Positions 42,998-50,866 of a stretch of 64,000 nucleotides of DNA are shown in pieces. Every line of letters begins with the position of its first letter. Within the stretch, counting starts at the first letter, position 1. Source of the stretch: Poindextera sp041691315 (GTDB lineage Bacteria > Pseudomonadota > Alphaproteobacteria > Caulobacterales > Caulobacteraceae); the NCBI GenBank assembly GCA_041691315.1, contig JBEPUW010000008.1, forward strand, positions 1 to 64,000, given 5' to 3'. Under the pieces are notes generated by a model, which made no database searches, was not told the origin of the DNA, and saw only the letters and a program-made list of their open reading frames with translations. Both the position numbers and the translations under genes were made by a program.

Positions 42998-43453
42998 ATG
43001 TCCGCCCGGGGGGGCCGGGCCGGAACATATGTTGCAGGCGACAGGCTCGCTCGTCGCCACGCCGTCGGAACAGTCCCGGTGGAAGTAGGTGAGCCTCGCT
43101 TGACGGTCCATGTCCCCCCGATCGACCCGCTGTTAGGCGGCGCCTGCGGCGACGTCGCCGCCGCGCGGTCCGCAGCCGCGGTGCTCCTCGAGCCCGTCCA
43201 CTCCAACGGGGTGGACCTCGATCACGCGCGGCTGATCCTCACCGCCGTGCAGGCCAGGCTGGAGCGCGTGGTCCTGTCTGATCTGGCCGCGGCGCTGGAG
43301 GTGCTTCGGGACCCCGATTACCAACCGTTCGCCGGCAGCCCCATGCAGTTCCTCCAATACGCTGACGCGGAACTCATGGAGATGAGTTTTGACGCGCGGT
43401 GCGCAGCGCTGGGAGCGTGCGTTCAAGCGCTCACGCGGACCCCGCGAGATTAA
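42998..43453 (+). CDS. Hypothetical protein
   Basis: 151 aa. The N-terminal third is basic and low in structure. The remainder is helical, with LDHARLILTAVQARLERVVLSDLAAALEVLRD and FLQYADAELMEMSFDARCAALGACVQAL. No family recognised, and the start could be later. Its stop codon lies inside a perfect palindrome (43446-43460). Confidence 0.5.
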   Translation: MSARGGRAGTYVAGDRLARRHAVGTVPVEVGEPRLTVHVPPIDPLLGGACGDVAAARSAAAVLLEPVHSNGVDLDHARLILTAVQARLERVVLSDLAAALEVLRDPDYQPFAGSPMQFLQYADAELMEMSFDARCAALGACVQALTRTPRD

Positions 43454-43460
43454 TAATCTC
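43446..43460. repeat. Perfect palindrome GAGATTA-A-TAATCTC
   Basis: A 15-base palindrome with 7-bp arms over the stop codon of the preceding gene, 4 bases before a 38-bp imperfect direct repeat. It could be a weak terminator or a protein-binding site. Confidence 0.5.
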
Positions 43461-43464
43461 AGCC

Positions 43465-43502
43465 AGCGTAAAGCAGAAAAGTAGTCATAATCCTCGGTGA
43501 CC
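43465..43502. repeat. 38-bp imperfect direct repeat, copy A
   Basis: This aligns without gaps to 46145-46182 with 28 of 38 bases identical; both contain ATAATCCT and TGACC. The two copies bracket the sigma / YCII / SRPBCC module. It could be an old insertion junction or a shared regulatory sequence. Confidence 0.4.
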
Positions 43503-43507
43503 AGCGT

Positions 43508-44734
43508 TCACCGTCCCTGGGCCCGCATCAGGAACGCTCGCGTTGCAGGATCCTCGCAAAGCCCGATCGCCCGGCTATAGGCGTTGAGCGCGTCAGCTTC
43601 CTGCCCGAGCCGTCTCAACAAATGCGCCCGCAGCGCCCAGTATGGCTGGTATCGCTCGACCGTGGCCTGCGCGAAGGCATCGAGCCGAGCCAGTGCATCC
43701 GCCGCGTCACCCGCCTCCGCCAGCGCGGCCGCATGGCCCACGGCCGCCCCGACCGTGGGCGAGACCCTGACCAGCACCCGGTAGAGACGTGCGATCATCG
43801 CCCAGTCGGTCGTGCCGGCCGCGGCGCGGCGAGCGTGTTCGGACTGGATGGCCGCTTCCAACTGGAAACGGCCGACGTCCCCGGCGCGCTGCGCGGCGGA
43901 CAGCAGAGCCTCGGCCTCCCGCACCATCGGCCAGGTCCAGAGCGCCACGTCCTGATCGGAGAGCGGCACATACTCGCCATCCCCCGAGCGGCGCGCTGGC
44001 CGGCGCGCTTCACAATGGAGCATGAGGGCCAGTAGGCCTTTCACCTCCGGATCCGCCGGCAACAGGCCATTCAACACGCGCCCAAGCTCGATCGCCTCAA
44101 GCGCGAGACCCTTGCGCTTCGGATCGGCCCCCGCAACGTCGTCCCAGCCGCTGCCATAGGCCGCGTAGACCGCGTCGAGCACCGCGTTGAACCGTGCGGG
44201 TAGGTCCTTCGGTTGAGGCGTTTCAAAGGCGATCCGAGCGTCGCGTATCTTCGCCTTGGCGCGGCTCAGCCGCTGACCCATCGCTGCCGGTTGCACCAGG
44301 AACGCTGAAGCGATCCGAACGGCGTCGAGGCCCAGGACGGTCTGCAGCATGAGCGGCGTCCGCGCCCCTGCGTCGATCGCCGGGTGTGCGCAGACAAACA
44401 TGAGCTTCAACCGGTCATCCGGGAACGGCACGTCAGCGCCGGCCATTTCCTGGGCCTCCTCGGCAACCACGGTCAGGGTGGGAAGAGCTTCGAGACGGAC
44501 CCGGGCATGGCGGTGGCCGTCGGTCAGCCGGCGCCGCGCCGCGGTCAGCAACCAAGCCTCCGGTCGGGCGGGGACGCCCGTCTTCGGCCAGGTCTCAAGC
44601 GCCGCGCGGAAAGCATCGGCGAGCGCGTCCTCCGAGGCGGCCAGGTCTCGCGACCTGGCCGCCAGGAATGCCACGAGCCGGCCGTAGGATTCGCGTGCAG
44701 CTTGTTCGACCGCGCGCCGCGCTGCGTCCGTCAT
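43508..44734 (-). CDS. ECF sigma factor, ECF42 / DUF6596 group
   Basis: 408 aa. Sigma region 2 lies at about 10-75 (LVAFLAARSRDLAASEDALADAFRAALETWP) and region 4 near 125-180 (MLQTVLGLDAVRIASAFLVQPAAMGQRLSRAKAKI). A long C-terminal helical, TPR-like extension follows (HCEARRPARR, LDAFAQATVERYQPYWALRAHLLRRLGQ). This architecture with an adjacent YCII/DGPF gene defines ECF42 sigma factors; no anti-sigma is expected. It lies 7 bases after the YCII gene. Two promoter candidates of the ECF42 type are nearby. Confidence 0.93.
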   Translation of the reverse strand: MTDAARRAVEQAARESYGRLVAFLAARSRDLAASEDALADAFRAALETWPKTGVPARPEAWLLTAARRRLTDGHRHARVRLEALPTLTVVAEEAQEMAGADVPFPDDRLKLMFVCAHPAIDAGARTPLMLQTVLGLDAVRIASAFLVQPAAMGQRLSRAKAKIRDARIAFETPQPKDLPARFNAVLDAVYAAYGSGWDDVAGADPKRKGLALEAIELGRVLNGLLPADPEVKGLLALMLHCEARRPARRSGDGEYVPLSDQDVALWTWPMVREAEALLSAAQRAGDVGRFQLEAAIQSEHARRAAAGTTDWAMIARLYRVLVRVSPTVGAAVGHAAALAEAGDAADALARLDAFAQATVERYQPYWALRAHLLRRLGQEADALNAYSRAIGLCEDPATRAFLMRAQGR

Positions 44735-44741
44735 GAGCGCG

Positions 44742-45098
44742 TCAGGCGCGCGCCGGCGGATAGGGTCGCACCTCGACCACGCCGGAGGCCGCCGCCGGAC
44801 AACTCGCGGTCAGTTCAAGGGCAGTGTCCAGGTCGGGGACATCGATGACGTAGAAGCCGCCGATCTGCTCCTTGGTGTCGGCGTAGGGCCCGTCCTGGAT
44901 TTGCCGCTCCCCACCTCGCAGGGTGACCGTCGTGGCGGTCTCAGGCGGCTGCAAGCCCGCGCCATCGACCATCACGCCGGCCTCGGTCAGCATCCGGCCG
45001 TAGTTGGACCAGCCGGCCCAGTAGGCGGCGCTCTTGGCCGGATCGCTCCGGTCCGCGAAGTCCTGGGGCTTCTCGTAGATCAGCAGCATGTACTTCAT
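44742..45098 (-). CDS. YCII-related (DGPF) protein
   Basis: 118 aa from the ATG at 45098 with GAGGA upstream. MKYMLLIYEKPQDF, DGAGLQPPETATTVTLRGGERQIQDGPYADTKEQIGGFYVIDV and EVRPYPP are YCII/DGPF hallmarks; the DGPY matches the DGPF motif. These are small dimeric proteins that ECF42 sigma factors typically control. It is the first gene of the leftward transcript with the sigma gene. Confidence 0.95.
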   Translation of the reverse strand: MKYMLLIYEKPQDFADRSDPAKSAAYWAGWSNYGRMLTEAGVMVDGAGLQPPETATTVTLRGGERQIQDGPYADTKEQIGGFYVIDVPDLDTALELTASCPAAASGVVEVRPYPPARA

Positions 45099-45144
45099 GG
45101 CAGGTTCCTCAACTGTCGGCGCGGACCATCCGCCCTGGCGCCAT

Positions 45145-45171
45145 GACGCGTGGCGTCTCGGCATTTCGACA
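45145..45171 (-). promoter_or_regulatory. ECF42-type promoter for YCII-sigma
   Basis: On the minus strand TGTCGA (45171-45166), a 17-base spacer, then CGTC (45148-45145). This matches the TGTCGA / CGTC elements reported for ECF42 sigma factors. It lies about 47 bases before the YCII start, which fits autoregulation. Confidence 0.75.
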
Positions 45172-45261
45172 TTGGTTCGGATTTTTTGGACCTCACGCGC
45201 GCGGCCCACGCGCTGCGGTGAGGGAGAGTCCGCGACGCCCGGCCAGGCCGTCGCCTCCAGA

Positions 45262-45288
45262 TGTCGAAATCCGCCGTCCTGGGCCGTC
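45262..45288 (+). promoter_or_regulatory. ECF42-type promoter for the SRPBCC gene
   Basis: TGTCGA (45262-45267), a 17-base spacer and CGTC (45285-45288) have the same elements and spacing as the minus-strand promoter. Both share aa after TGTCGA and atggcgcc after CGTC. It lies 46 bases before the start of the divergent SRPBCC gene. Confidence 0.75.
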
Positions 45289-45333
45289 ATGGCGCCGGGC
45301 GGGATCATCCGCCTCCAAACGACGAGGACGACC

Positions 45334-45882
45334 ATGATCAAGCCTGCTCATTTTTCCCGCCGCGGCTTGCCGCTGCTCCTGGCCGCCGGCGCGCTGGCCA
45401 TCACGCTCGCGCAGCCCGCGCAAAGCGCCGCGCCGGCCGCGCCCGGCCTCTCTGCGGACGCCGAAACCCTCCACCAAGTCATCCATATCGACGCGCCCCG
45501 CGCTCGAATCTACGCCACGCTGACGGATGAGGTGCAATACGCCCAGGTCCAGAAGCTCGGCGTCGCGATGAACTCCAACCTCGACCTCGGCCATGCGCCC
45601 GCCGCGATCAGCCGCGACGTCGGAGGCCCGTTCGTGCTCTTCGGCGGCCACGTCCAGGGCCGCAACATCGAACTCACGCCGGGAACGCGTATCGTCCAGG
45701 CGTGGCGCGAGATGACCTGGCAGCCCGGCGTCTATTCCGTGATCCACATCGAACTCGCCGATGAAGGCGCCGGCACGCGGATCACCTTCGACCAGTCCGG
45801 ATTTCCCAAGGGCGGCGGCTCGAAGCTCGCGATGGGCTGGTATCAGAACTATTGGGAGCCCCTGAAGCGCTTTCTTGGCTGA
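45334..45882 (+). CDS. Secreted SRPBCC / AHSA1-like protein
   Basis: 182 aa from the ATG at 45334 with GAGGA upstream. A leader (SRRGLPLLLAAGALAITLAQPAQS, possibly Tat) precedes an AHSA1-type START-fold domain: LHQVIHIDAPRARIYATLTD, RNIELTPGTRIVQAWREMTW and GAGTRITFDQSGFPKGG. AHSA1-like proteins often accompany ECF42 sigma genes, but an exported form is unusual. It has its own candidate ECF42 promoter. Confidence 0.88.
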   Translation: MIKPAHFSRRGLPLLLAAGALAITLAQPAQSAAPAAPGLSADAETLHQVIHIDAPRARIYATLTDEVQYAQVQKLGVAMNSNLDLGHAPAAISRDVGGPFVLFGGHVQGRNIELTPGTRIVQAWREMTWQPGVYSVIHIELADEGAGTRITFDQSGFPKGGGSKLAMGWYQNYWEPLKRFLG

Positions 45883-46246
45883 GGCTTGGAGGTCGCGGCG
45901 GAGGGTTTGGGCCGGCCGCCGCAACCGCCCAGGCGCCCATTCGGAGGAACCTGATTTCACCCTTGATCTCACCAGATCAACCTTAGCCGACGCTTCGCAT
46001 GGGGCGATGGGATTGGGACGAGCGGATGGCCCGACGTGACCGGGGGAAGCGTCATGAGGAAAACGAAGAAGATGCAATCCTTGAATCGACGAGCCTATCT
46101 TGCCGTCGCTGACCTGGGCCCAGTGCGTCAGATATCACTAATCCGGCATAGAGCAGGAAAACAGTAATAATCCTGCTTGACCCACGCCGCGTCTGGCGCG
46201 AGGTTGCGCTGCCCGCGTTTCGCGGGCTTCGCGAGGAGTGAGCCTC
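45883..46246. other. Intergenic region at the left edge of the conjugative element
   Basis: About 360 bases with no gene. It contains copy B of the 38-bp repeat. The switch from chromosomal or accessory genes to the trb operon occurs here, so an element boundary could lie in it. I saw no integrase and no tRNA. Confidence 0.5.
46145..46182. repeat. 38-bp imperfect direct repeat, copy B
   Basis: Partner of 43465-43502, located 65 bases before the first trb gene. The tail includes cttgacc, which could be part of a promoter for the operon. Confidence 0.4.
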
Positions 46247-46600
46247 ATGAGCCTCCGCGTCCGACGCGCCCTTTCGGCCGCCGCCAACCGCGCCAACACG
46301 GCCCTTATGGAGGTTTCTGTCGCCCTTTTCACCGCAACGTCCGCCTTCGCGGGAACGACCGGCGGCGCCGCCATGCCGTGGGAGACGCCGCTGCAGACGG
46401 TCGAGAACTCCCTGGCCGGGCCGGTCGCCAAGGCGGTCGGCATCATCGCCATCGTCGTCACCGGCCTCGGGTTCGCGTTCGCCGAAGGCGGGTCAACGAT
46501 GCGCAAGGGGATCGGCATCGTGTTCGGGCTGGCCATCGCCTTCACCGCCACCACCTTCATCTCCAGCTTTTTCAGCATCACCTCCGGCGCAGTCTTCTGA
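46247..46600 (+). CDS. trbC: TrbC/VirB2-type conjugal pilin
   Basis: 117 aa from the ATG at 46247 with GAGGAG upstream. A long cleavable leader (about 1-35) ends near TSAFAGTTGGA. The mature pilin has two hydrophobic helices (VAKAVGIIAIVVTGLGFAFA and IGIVFGLAIAFTATTFIS). It forms the conjugative pilus of the type IV secretion system. It is the first gene of the trb operon seen here; trbB, which normally precedes it, is absent. Confidence 0.9.
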   Translation: MSLRVRRALSAAANRANTALMEVSVALFTATSAFAGTTGGAAMPWETPLQTVENSLAGPVAKAVGIIAIVVTGLGFAFAEGGSTMRKGIGIVFGLAIAFTATTFISSFFSITSGAVF

Positions 46601-46602
46601 AG

Positions 46603-46869
46603 ATGGCCATCTCGTCGCTGGAAGGCTTTGAGATCGCCTTCCACAGCTCCCTCTCCGAGCCGGTGACGATCGCGGGCGTGCCCCGGATGATCGCGGTGCT
46701 GAACGGGACCCTGACCGCGGTCCTGGCGCTGGGTCTGCAGGTTCCGGTGATCGGCATCCCGCTCGGCCTTGCCGTCCACGCCGCCTGCTACTGGCTCAAC
46801 AAGCGCGATCCCTATTTCTTCGACGCGCTGAAGCGGCACATCCGCCAGCGGCCCTATTGGGACGCCTGA
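46603..46869 (+). CDS. trbD: TrbD/VirB3-like inner-membrane protein
   Basis: 88 aa from the ATG at 46603, 2 bases after the trbC stop. EGFEIAFHSSLSEPVTIAGVPR is the VirB3/TrbD N-terminus. Two membrane helices follow, then RDPYFFDALKRHIRQRPYWDA. It is a small T4SS membrane component that works with the TrbE ATPase. Confidence 0.9.
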   Translation: MAISSLEGFEIAFHSSLSEPVTIAGVPRMIAVLNGTLTAVLALGLQVPVIGIPLGLAVHAACYWLNKRDPYFFDALKRHIRQRPYWDA

Positions 46870-46871
46870 GG

Positions 46872-47075
46872 ATGGACCGGCTCGCCGCCACCCTCGCCTC
46901 CCCGGCCGGCGTCGCCGCGATCGTCGCCGCCGCGCTCTGGGGTCCGGCAACCGGGTTCCCCACCTGGCCCGCCCTGGCCCGCGGCCGCTGCGCCTCGACG
47001 GTCCTGACGAGCCTCGCCGTCGGCCTCTTCGTGTTCGCCCTCGTCCAGCGCTTCGCGGCGCCGGCGCCGGCCTGA
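46872..47075 (+). CDS. Small membrane protein in the trb operon
   Basis: 67 aa with two hydrophobic stretches (VAAIVAAALWGPATGF and STVLTSLAVGLFVFALVQRF). It is tightly packed between trbD and trbE. Small proteins of this kind occur here in alphaproteobacterial elements. No family recognised. Confidence 0.7.
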   Translation: MDRLAATLASPAGVAAIVAAALWGPATGFPTWPALARGRCASTVLTSLAVGLFVFALVQRFAAPAPA

Positions 47076-47087
47076 GGAGCCCAGGCC

Positions 47088-49547
47088 ATGCTCTACCTGC
47101 GTGAATACCGCTCCAAGGCCGAGCGTCTGTTCGACCACCTGCCCTGGGTTGCCCTGATCGGGCCGGGCCTGGTTCTGAACAAGGACGGCGGTTTCCAGAA
47201 GACCCTGGCCGTCCGGGGGCCGGATCTGGCCAGCGCCACTGACGCCGGCCTGGTCGCAACGCGCGCCCAGCTCAACAACGCCCTGCGCCGCCTGGGCTCG
47301 CGCTGGTGTCTTCACATCGAGGCGTTGCGGGCCGGGTCGATGGACTATCCGGCCAGCGTCTTTCCCGATCCGGTCTCGGCCCTGATCGACGACGAGCGCC
47401 GCGCTGCTTTCGAAGCGGAGGATCGCCACTTCGAGAGCCGCTACTTCCTGACCTTCACCTTCCTGCCGCCAGAGGAGGCGATCTCGACGGCCGAGAGCCT
47501 GCTGCTGGAAAACGCGCCGCCGGGCCGCGGCGCCGAGGGGATGTACCGGGCCGCGCTCGGGGGCTTCCTCTCCACTGTGCGCCAGATCGCCGACATCCTC
47601 GGCGCCATCATGCCGGAGGTTCGCGAGCTCGATGACGACGAGACGCTGACCTACCTGCACGGCTGTATCTCGACCAAGCGCCACTACGTGAAGAAGCCGG
47701 ACACTCCGGCCTATCTCGACGCCTTCCTCTGCGATGACGACTTCCAGGGCGGTCTCTATCCGCGCCTCGGCGGCCAGTTCATGCGGACCATCTCGGTGCG
47801 CGCCTATCCGACCAGCTCCTCCCCCGGCCTGCTCGACCGGCTGAACGAGCTTGGGGTCGCCTATCGCTGGACCTGCCGCTTCATGCCGCTGGACAAGGAA
47901 GACGCCCGCCAGGCGGTCTCGGTCGTGCGCAAGCGCTGGTTCGCCAAGCGCAAGGGGGTGATGGCGCTCCTGAAGGAGGCGATCACCCGCGAGCCGTCCC
48001 AGCTCGAGGACCCTGACGCCACGGCCAAGACCAATGACGCCGATGCCGCCCTGGCGATCCTCGGCGGCGACTACGCTTCGATCGGCTATTTCACCCCGAC
48101 CGTCACCCTGATGGACGCCGATCCGGACCGCCTGGCGGATCGGGTCCGCGAGGTGGAGAGCGCCATCAACCGGGTGGGGTTTGTCTGCAAGGTCGAGGAC
48201 GTCAACGCCGTGGAGGCCTGGCTGGGGTCGCTGCCCGGGCAGGCCTACGCCGACCTTCGTCGCCCGCTGGTCTCGTCGCTGAACCTCTGCGACATGATCC
48301 CGATGTCGGCGATCTGGCCGGGGCCGTCGCGCAATGCCCACCTGACCGACGAATGTTCCAAGCGCGGCCACCCGGGCGCCCAGCCGGCGCTGATGGTCAC
48401 CCGGACCGCCGGCACGACCCCGTTCCGGTTCGATCTGCACCAGGGCGACGTCGGCCACACCATGATCGTCGGCCCCACGGGCTCCGGCAAATCGGTGCTG
48501 CTCAACACCATCGCCCTGCAGTGGCTGCGCTATCCGGAGGCGCAGGTGTTCTATTTCGACAAGGGGGCGAGCTCGCGCGCCTCGACCCTGCTGACCGGCG
48601 GCCAGTTCTTCGTCCTCGGCGGCGACCAGACCGATCTCGCCTTCCAGCCCCTGGCCGACCTCGAGGGGCCCGAGGACCGGACCTGGGCCCAGGAGTGGGT
48701 GCAGGACCTCGTCGCGGCTGAGGGCGTCGAGATGACGCCCTCGGTGAAGGAGGAGATCTGGGGCGGGCTGAAGAACCTCGCCTCGGGACCGCGCGAGCAG
48801 CGCACGCTGACCCTGCTGGCGGCCACCGTCCAGGACCAGCGGGTCAAGTCGGCGCTGCTGCCCTACACCCTCTCCGGGCCGCACGGGCACCTGCTGGACG
48901 CCCAGGACAACAGCCGCGTCACCGCCCGCTGGCAGACCTTCGAGATGTCCGAACTGATGGCGGCCAAGGCCGCGTTGCAGCCGGTCCTGACCTACATCTT
49001 CCGCACGCTGGAGCGGCGCTTCGACGGGCGCCCGACCCTGCTGGTGCTGGACGAGGCGTGGCTCTTCCTCGACCAGGGCGCGTTCGCGGCCAAGATCCGC
49101 GAGTGGCTGAAGACGTTGCGCAAGTTCAACGTCGCCGTGGTCTTCGCCACCCAGAGCCTGGCGGATATCGCCAGCTCCTCGATCGCGCCGGCGCTGATCG
49201 AGAGCTGCCCGACCCGGATCTTCCTGCCGAACCCGGACGCCCATACCCCGCAGATCGCCAGCCTCTACGCTGGCTTTGGGCTAAACGAACAGCAGCTGCG
49301 GATCGTCGCCGGCGCCGCGCCGAAGCGCGAATACTACTACCAGTCCTCGGCCGGCAATCGGCTGTTCGAGCTGGGCCTTGGCCCCATCACGCTGGCCGCC
49401 GTCGGGGCCTCCTCGCCGGGCGCCCAGCAGCGGATCACCGCGGTCAGCGCCGCCGGCGGACCGTTCGCCGCGGAGTTCTACCGCGCCCAGGGCTACGCCG
49501 ACGTCGCGGAATTCCTGCTGCGGGACCGTCCCGCGAAGGTGGCGTGA
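47088..49547 (+). CDS. trbE: TrbE/VirB4 conjugal transfer ATPase
   Basis: 819 aa. The N-terminal TrbE/VirB4 domain carries LREYRSKAERLFDHLPW. The C-terminal AAA domain has Walker A GPTGSGKS at 462-469 and Walker B LLVLDEAW with D655-E656. NVAVVFATQSLADIASSSIAPALIE follows. It energises pilus assembly at the inner membrane. The stop overlaps the next ATG by one base (TGATG). Confidence 0.97.
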   Translation: MLYLREYRSKAERLFDHLPWVALIGPGLVLNKDGGFQKTLAVRGPDLASATDAGLVATRAQLNNALRRLGSRWCLHIEALRAGSMDYPASVFPDPVSALIDDERRAAFEAEDRHFESRYFLTFTFLPPEEAISTAESLLLENAPPGRGAEGMYRAALGGFLSTVRQIADILGAIMPEVRELDDDETLTYLHGCISTKRHYVKKPDTPAYLDAFLCDDDFQGGLYPRLGGQFMRTISVRAYPTSSSPGLLDRLNELGVAYRWTCRFMPLDKEDARQAVSVVRKRWFAKRKGVMALLKEAITREPSQLEDPDATAKTNDADAALAILGGDYASIGYFTPTVTLMDADPDRLADRVREVESAINRVGFVCKVEDVNAVEAWLGSLPGQAYADLRRPLVSSLNLCDMIPMSAIWPGPSRNAHLTDECSKRGHPGAQPALMVTRTAGTTPFRFDLHQGDVGHTMIVGPTGSGKSVLLNTIALQWLRYPEAQVFYFDKGASSRASTLLTGGQFFVLGGDQTDLAFQPLADLEGPEDRTWAQEWVQDLVAAEGVEMTPSVKEEIWGGLKNLASGPREQRTLTLLAATVQDQRVKSALLPYTLSGPHGHLLDAQDNSRVTARWQTFEMSELMAAKAALQPVLTYIFRTLERRFDGRPTLLVLDEAWLFLDQGAFAAKIREWLKTLRKFNVAVVFATQSLADIASSSIAPALIESCPTRIFLPNPDAHTPQIASLYAGFGLNEQQLRIVAGAAPKREYYYQSSAGNRLFELGLGPITLAAVGASSPGAQQRITAVSAAGGPFAAEFYRAQGYADVAEFLLRDRPAKVA

Positions 49548-49879
49548 TGGCCATGGCGACCCTGCCCGACCCCCTGGACCCGCCGCTGACGCCGGCCGAA
49601 TTCGCCCGGCTGGGCTGGATCACCGCCCGGTTCCCGCTGGCCTGGGTCCGGACAGGCCGTCGTCGCCGTCTCCTGCTGCTGGCGCTCGCCGCCCCCGGAT
49701 TCTTCACGGTCTTCGCCACCCCGCTGCACCGGAGCCTGGCGCTCCTGGCGCTGGGCCTGGTGCTGTTCGCCGCCTCGGTGGCCTTCCGCCGCTGGAGCGA
49801 ACCGCTGTGCGCCCGCGCCGAGGCCGCGGCGCTCTGGCCGCCCCCGACGCCCCCCATGGAGACCCGTAGCCATGCGTAA
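49547..49879 (+). CDS. Small membrane protein in the trb operon
   Basis: 110 aa from the ATG overlapping the trbE stop. The N-terminal part (PLTPAEFARLGWITARFPLAWVRT) precedes two hydrophobic helices (LLLLALAAPGFFTVFA and LALLALGLVLFAASVAF). It overlaps trbJ by 8 bases. The position suggests a T4SS accessory. No family recognised. Confidence 0.7.
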   Translation: MAMATLPDPLDPPLTPAEFARLGWITARFPLAWVRTGRRRRLLLLALAAPGFFTVFATPLHRSLALLALGLVLFAASVAFRRWSEPLCARAEAAALWPPPTPPMETRSHA

Positions 49880-50585
49880 GCGCCATATCCTCTCGTCCGT
49901 CGCCCTGGCGGCCGCCCTGTTCGCGGCCATGTCCCCGCCGGCCAGCGCCCAGATGGCGGTCATCGATCTGAGGGCTATCGCCCAGGCCGAGCAGCAGGTC
50001 AGCAACGAGCTGACCCAGATCCAGCGGCTGGAGTCCCAGCTCACCAACCAGGCGCAGATGCTGCAGCGCCTGCAGACCGACGTCACCGGTCCCATCACCC
50101 AGATCACCAGCCAGGCGACCGGGATCCTGCAGCAGGCCCAGGGTATCGGCTTCGGGGCCCAGAACGTCGCGCAGCAGTATGCCGCCCTCTACCCCTCGAC
50201 CATGTCCGGGGCGAGCTTGGCCACCACACAAGCGTCGCTGGCGACCTGGCGGCAGAACAATGCGCTCGCCCTGCAGCAGGCGATGCTGATGCAGAACAAG
50301 ATCGCCCAGGGACAGCCGGTCACCACGTCGCAGGTGACCAGCGCCGTCGGCGCCTCCCAGGGGGCGGCGGGCCAGACCTCCGCGATCCAGGCCACCAACC
50401 AGCTGCTGGCCACGGTGACGGCCCAGCTGACCCAGCTGCAGGCGCTGCTGATCACCCAGGCCCGCGCCGAACAGACCCTGGCCGCCCAGGCCCAGGCCTC
50501 GCAGGCCGCCGGCGCGGCGGACAGCCAGCGGTTCTGGACGACCACGCCGCCGGCGAGCCGGGTGCAGAATCCTGGTCAGCTGTGA
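49872..50585 (+). CDS. trbJ: TrbJ/VirB5-like protein
   Basis: 237 aa. A signal peptide (ILSSVALAAALFAAMSPPASA) is followed by a mature part that is almost all helix, rich in glutamine and alanine (LTQIQRLESQLTNQAQMLQRL). This is the TrbJ pattern, a minor pilus-tip or surface component. Its stop overlaps the next ATG by one base. Confidence 0.92.
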   Translation: MRKRHILSSVALAAALFAAMSPPASAQMAVIDLRAIAQAEQQVSNELTQIQRLESQLTNQAQMLQRLQTDVTGPITQITSQATGILQQAQGIGFGAQNVAQQYAALYPSTMSGASLATTQASLATWRQNNALALQQAMLMQNKIAQGQPVTTSQVTSAVGASQGAAGQTSAIQATNQLLATVTAQLTQLQALLITQARAEQTLAAQAQASQAAGAADSQRFWTTTPPASRVQNPGQL

Positions 50586-50857
50586 TGCGGCCGCTCCGCC
50601 TCCTGGCGGCGCTGGGCCTCGCGGGCGCGACGCTCGTCGCCTGCGCCCAGCCCGCGCCGACCCGCGACAAGGCCTACTACGCCGGCCATGACGGAGAGCG
50701 GATAGCCCAGCTGGCCAGCTGCCAGAACGATCCTGGGCGGCTCGCCGCGACGCCCAACTGCGTCAACGCCCAGGCGGCGGACGCCGACGCCCACGCCGCG
50801 AAGTTCTACGACGCGCCGCAGCCCGCGCCCCGCGTCGCCGACCCTGGCAAGCTCTAG
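50585..50857 (+). CDS. EexN/TrbK-like entry-exclusion lipoprotein
   Basis: 90 aa. Lipobox LVAC gives C20 as the lipid anchor. The mature part has LASCQNDPGRLAATPNCVNAQAAD, resembling the EexN family pattern C-x-x-(N/D)-P-x-x-L...C-x-N-A. It should prevent redundant uptake of the same element. Position after trbJ matches trbK. Confidence 0.85.
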   Translation: MRPLRLLAALGLAGATLVACAQPAPTRDKAYYAGHDGERIAQLASCQNDPGRLAATPNCVNAQAADADAHAAKFYDAPQPAPRVADPGKL

Positions 50858-50866
50858 GGGATCGCC

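Noticed and set aside
46138..47259. Long minus-strand open frame opposite trbC-trbE, and 46854-49244 likewise
   Set aside because: High-GC antisense shadows of the trb genes with Arg/Gly/Pro-rich text, no motifs and no ribosome sites.
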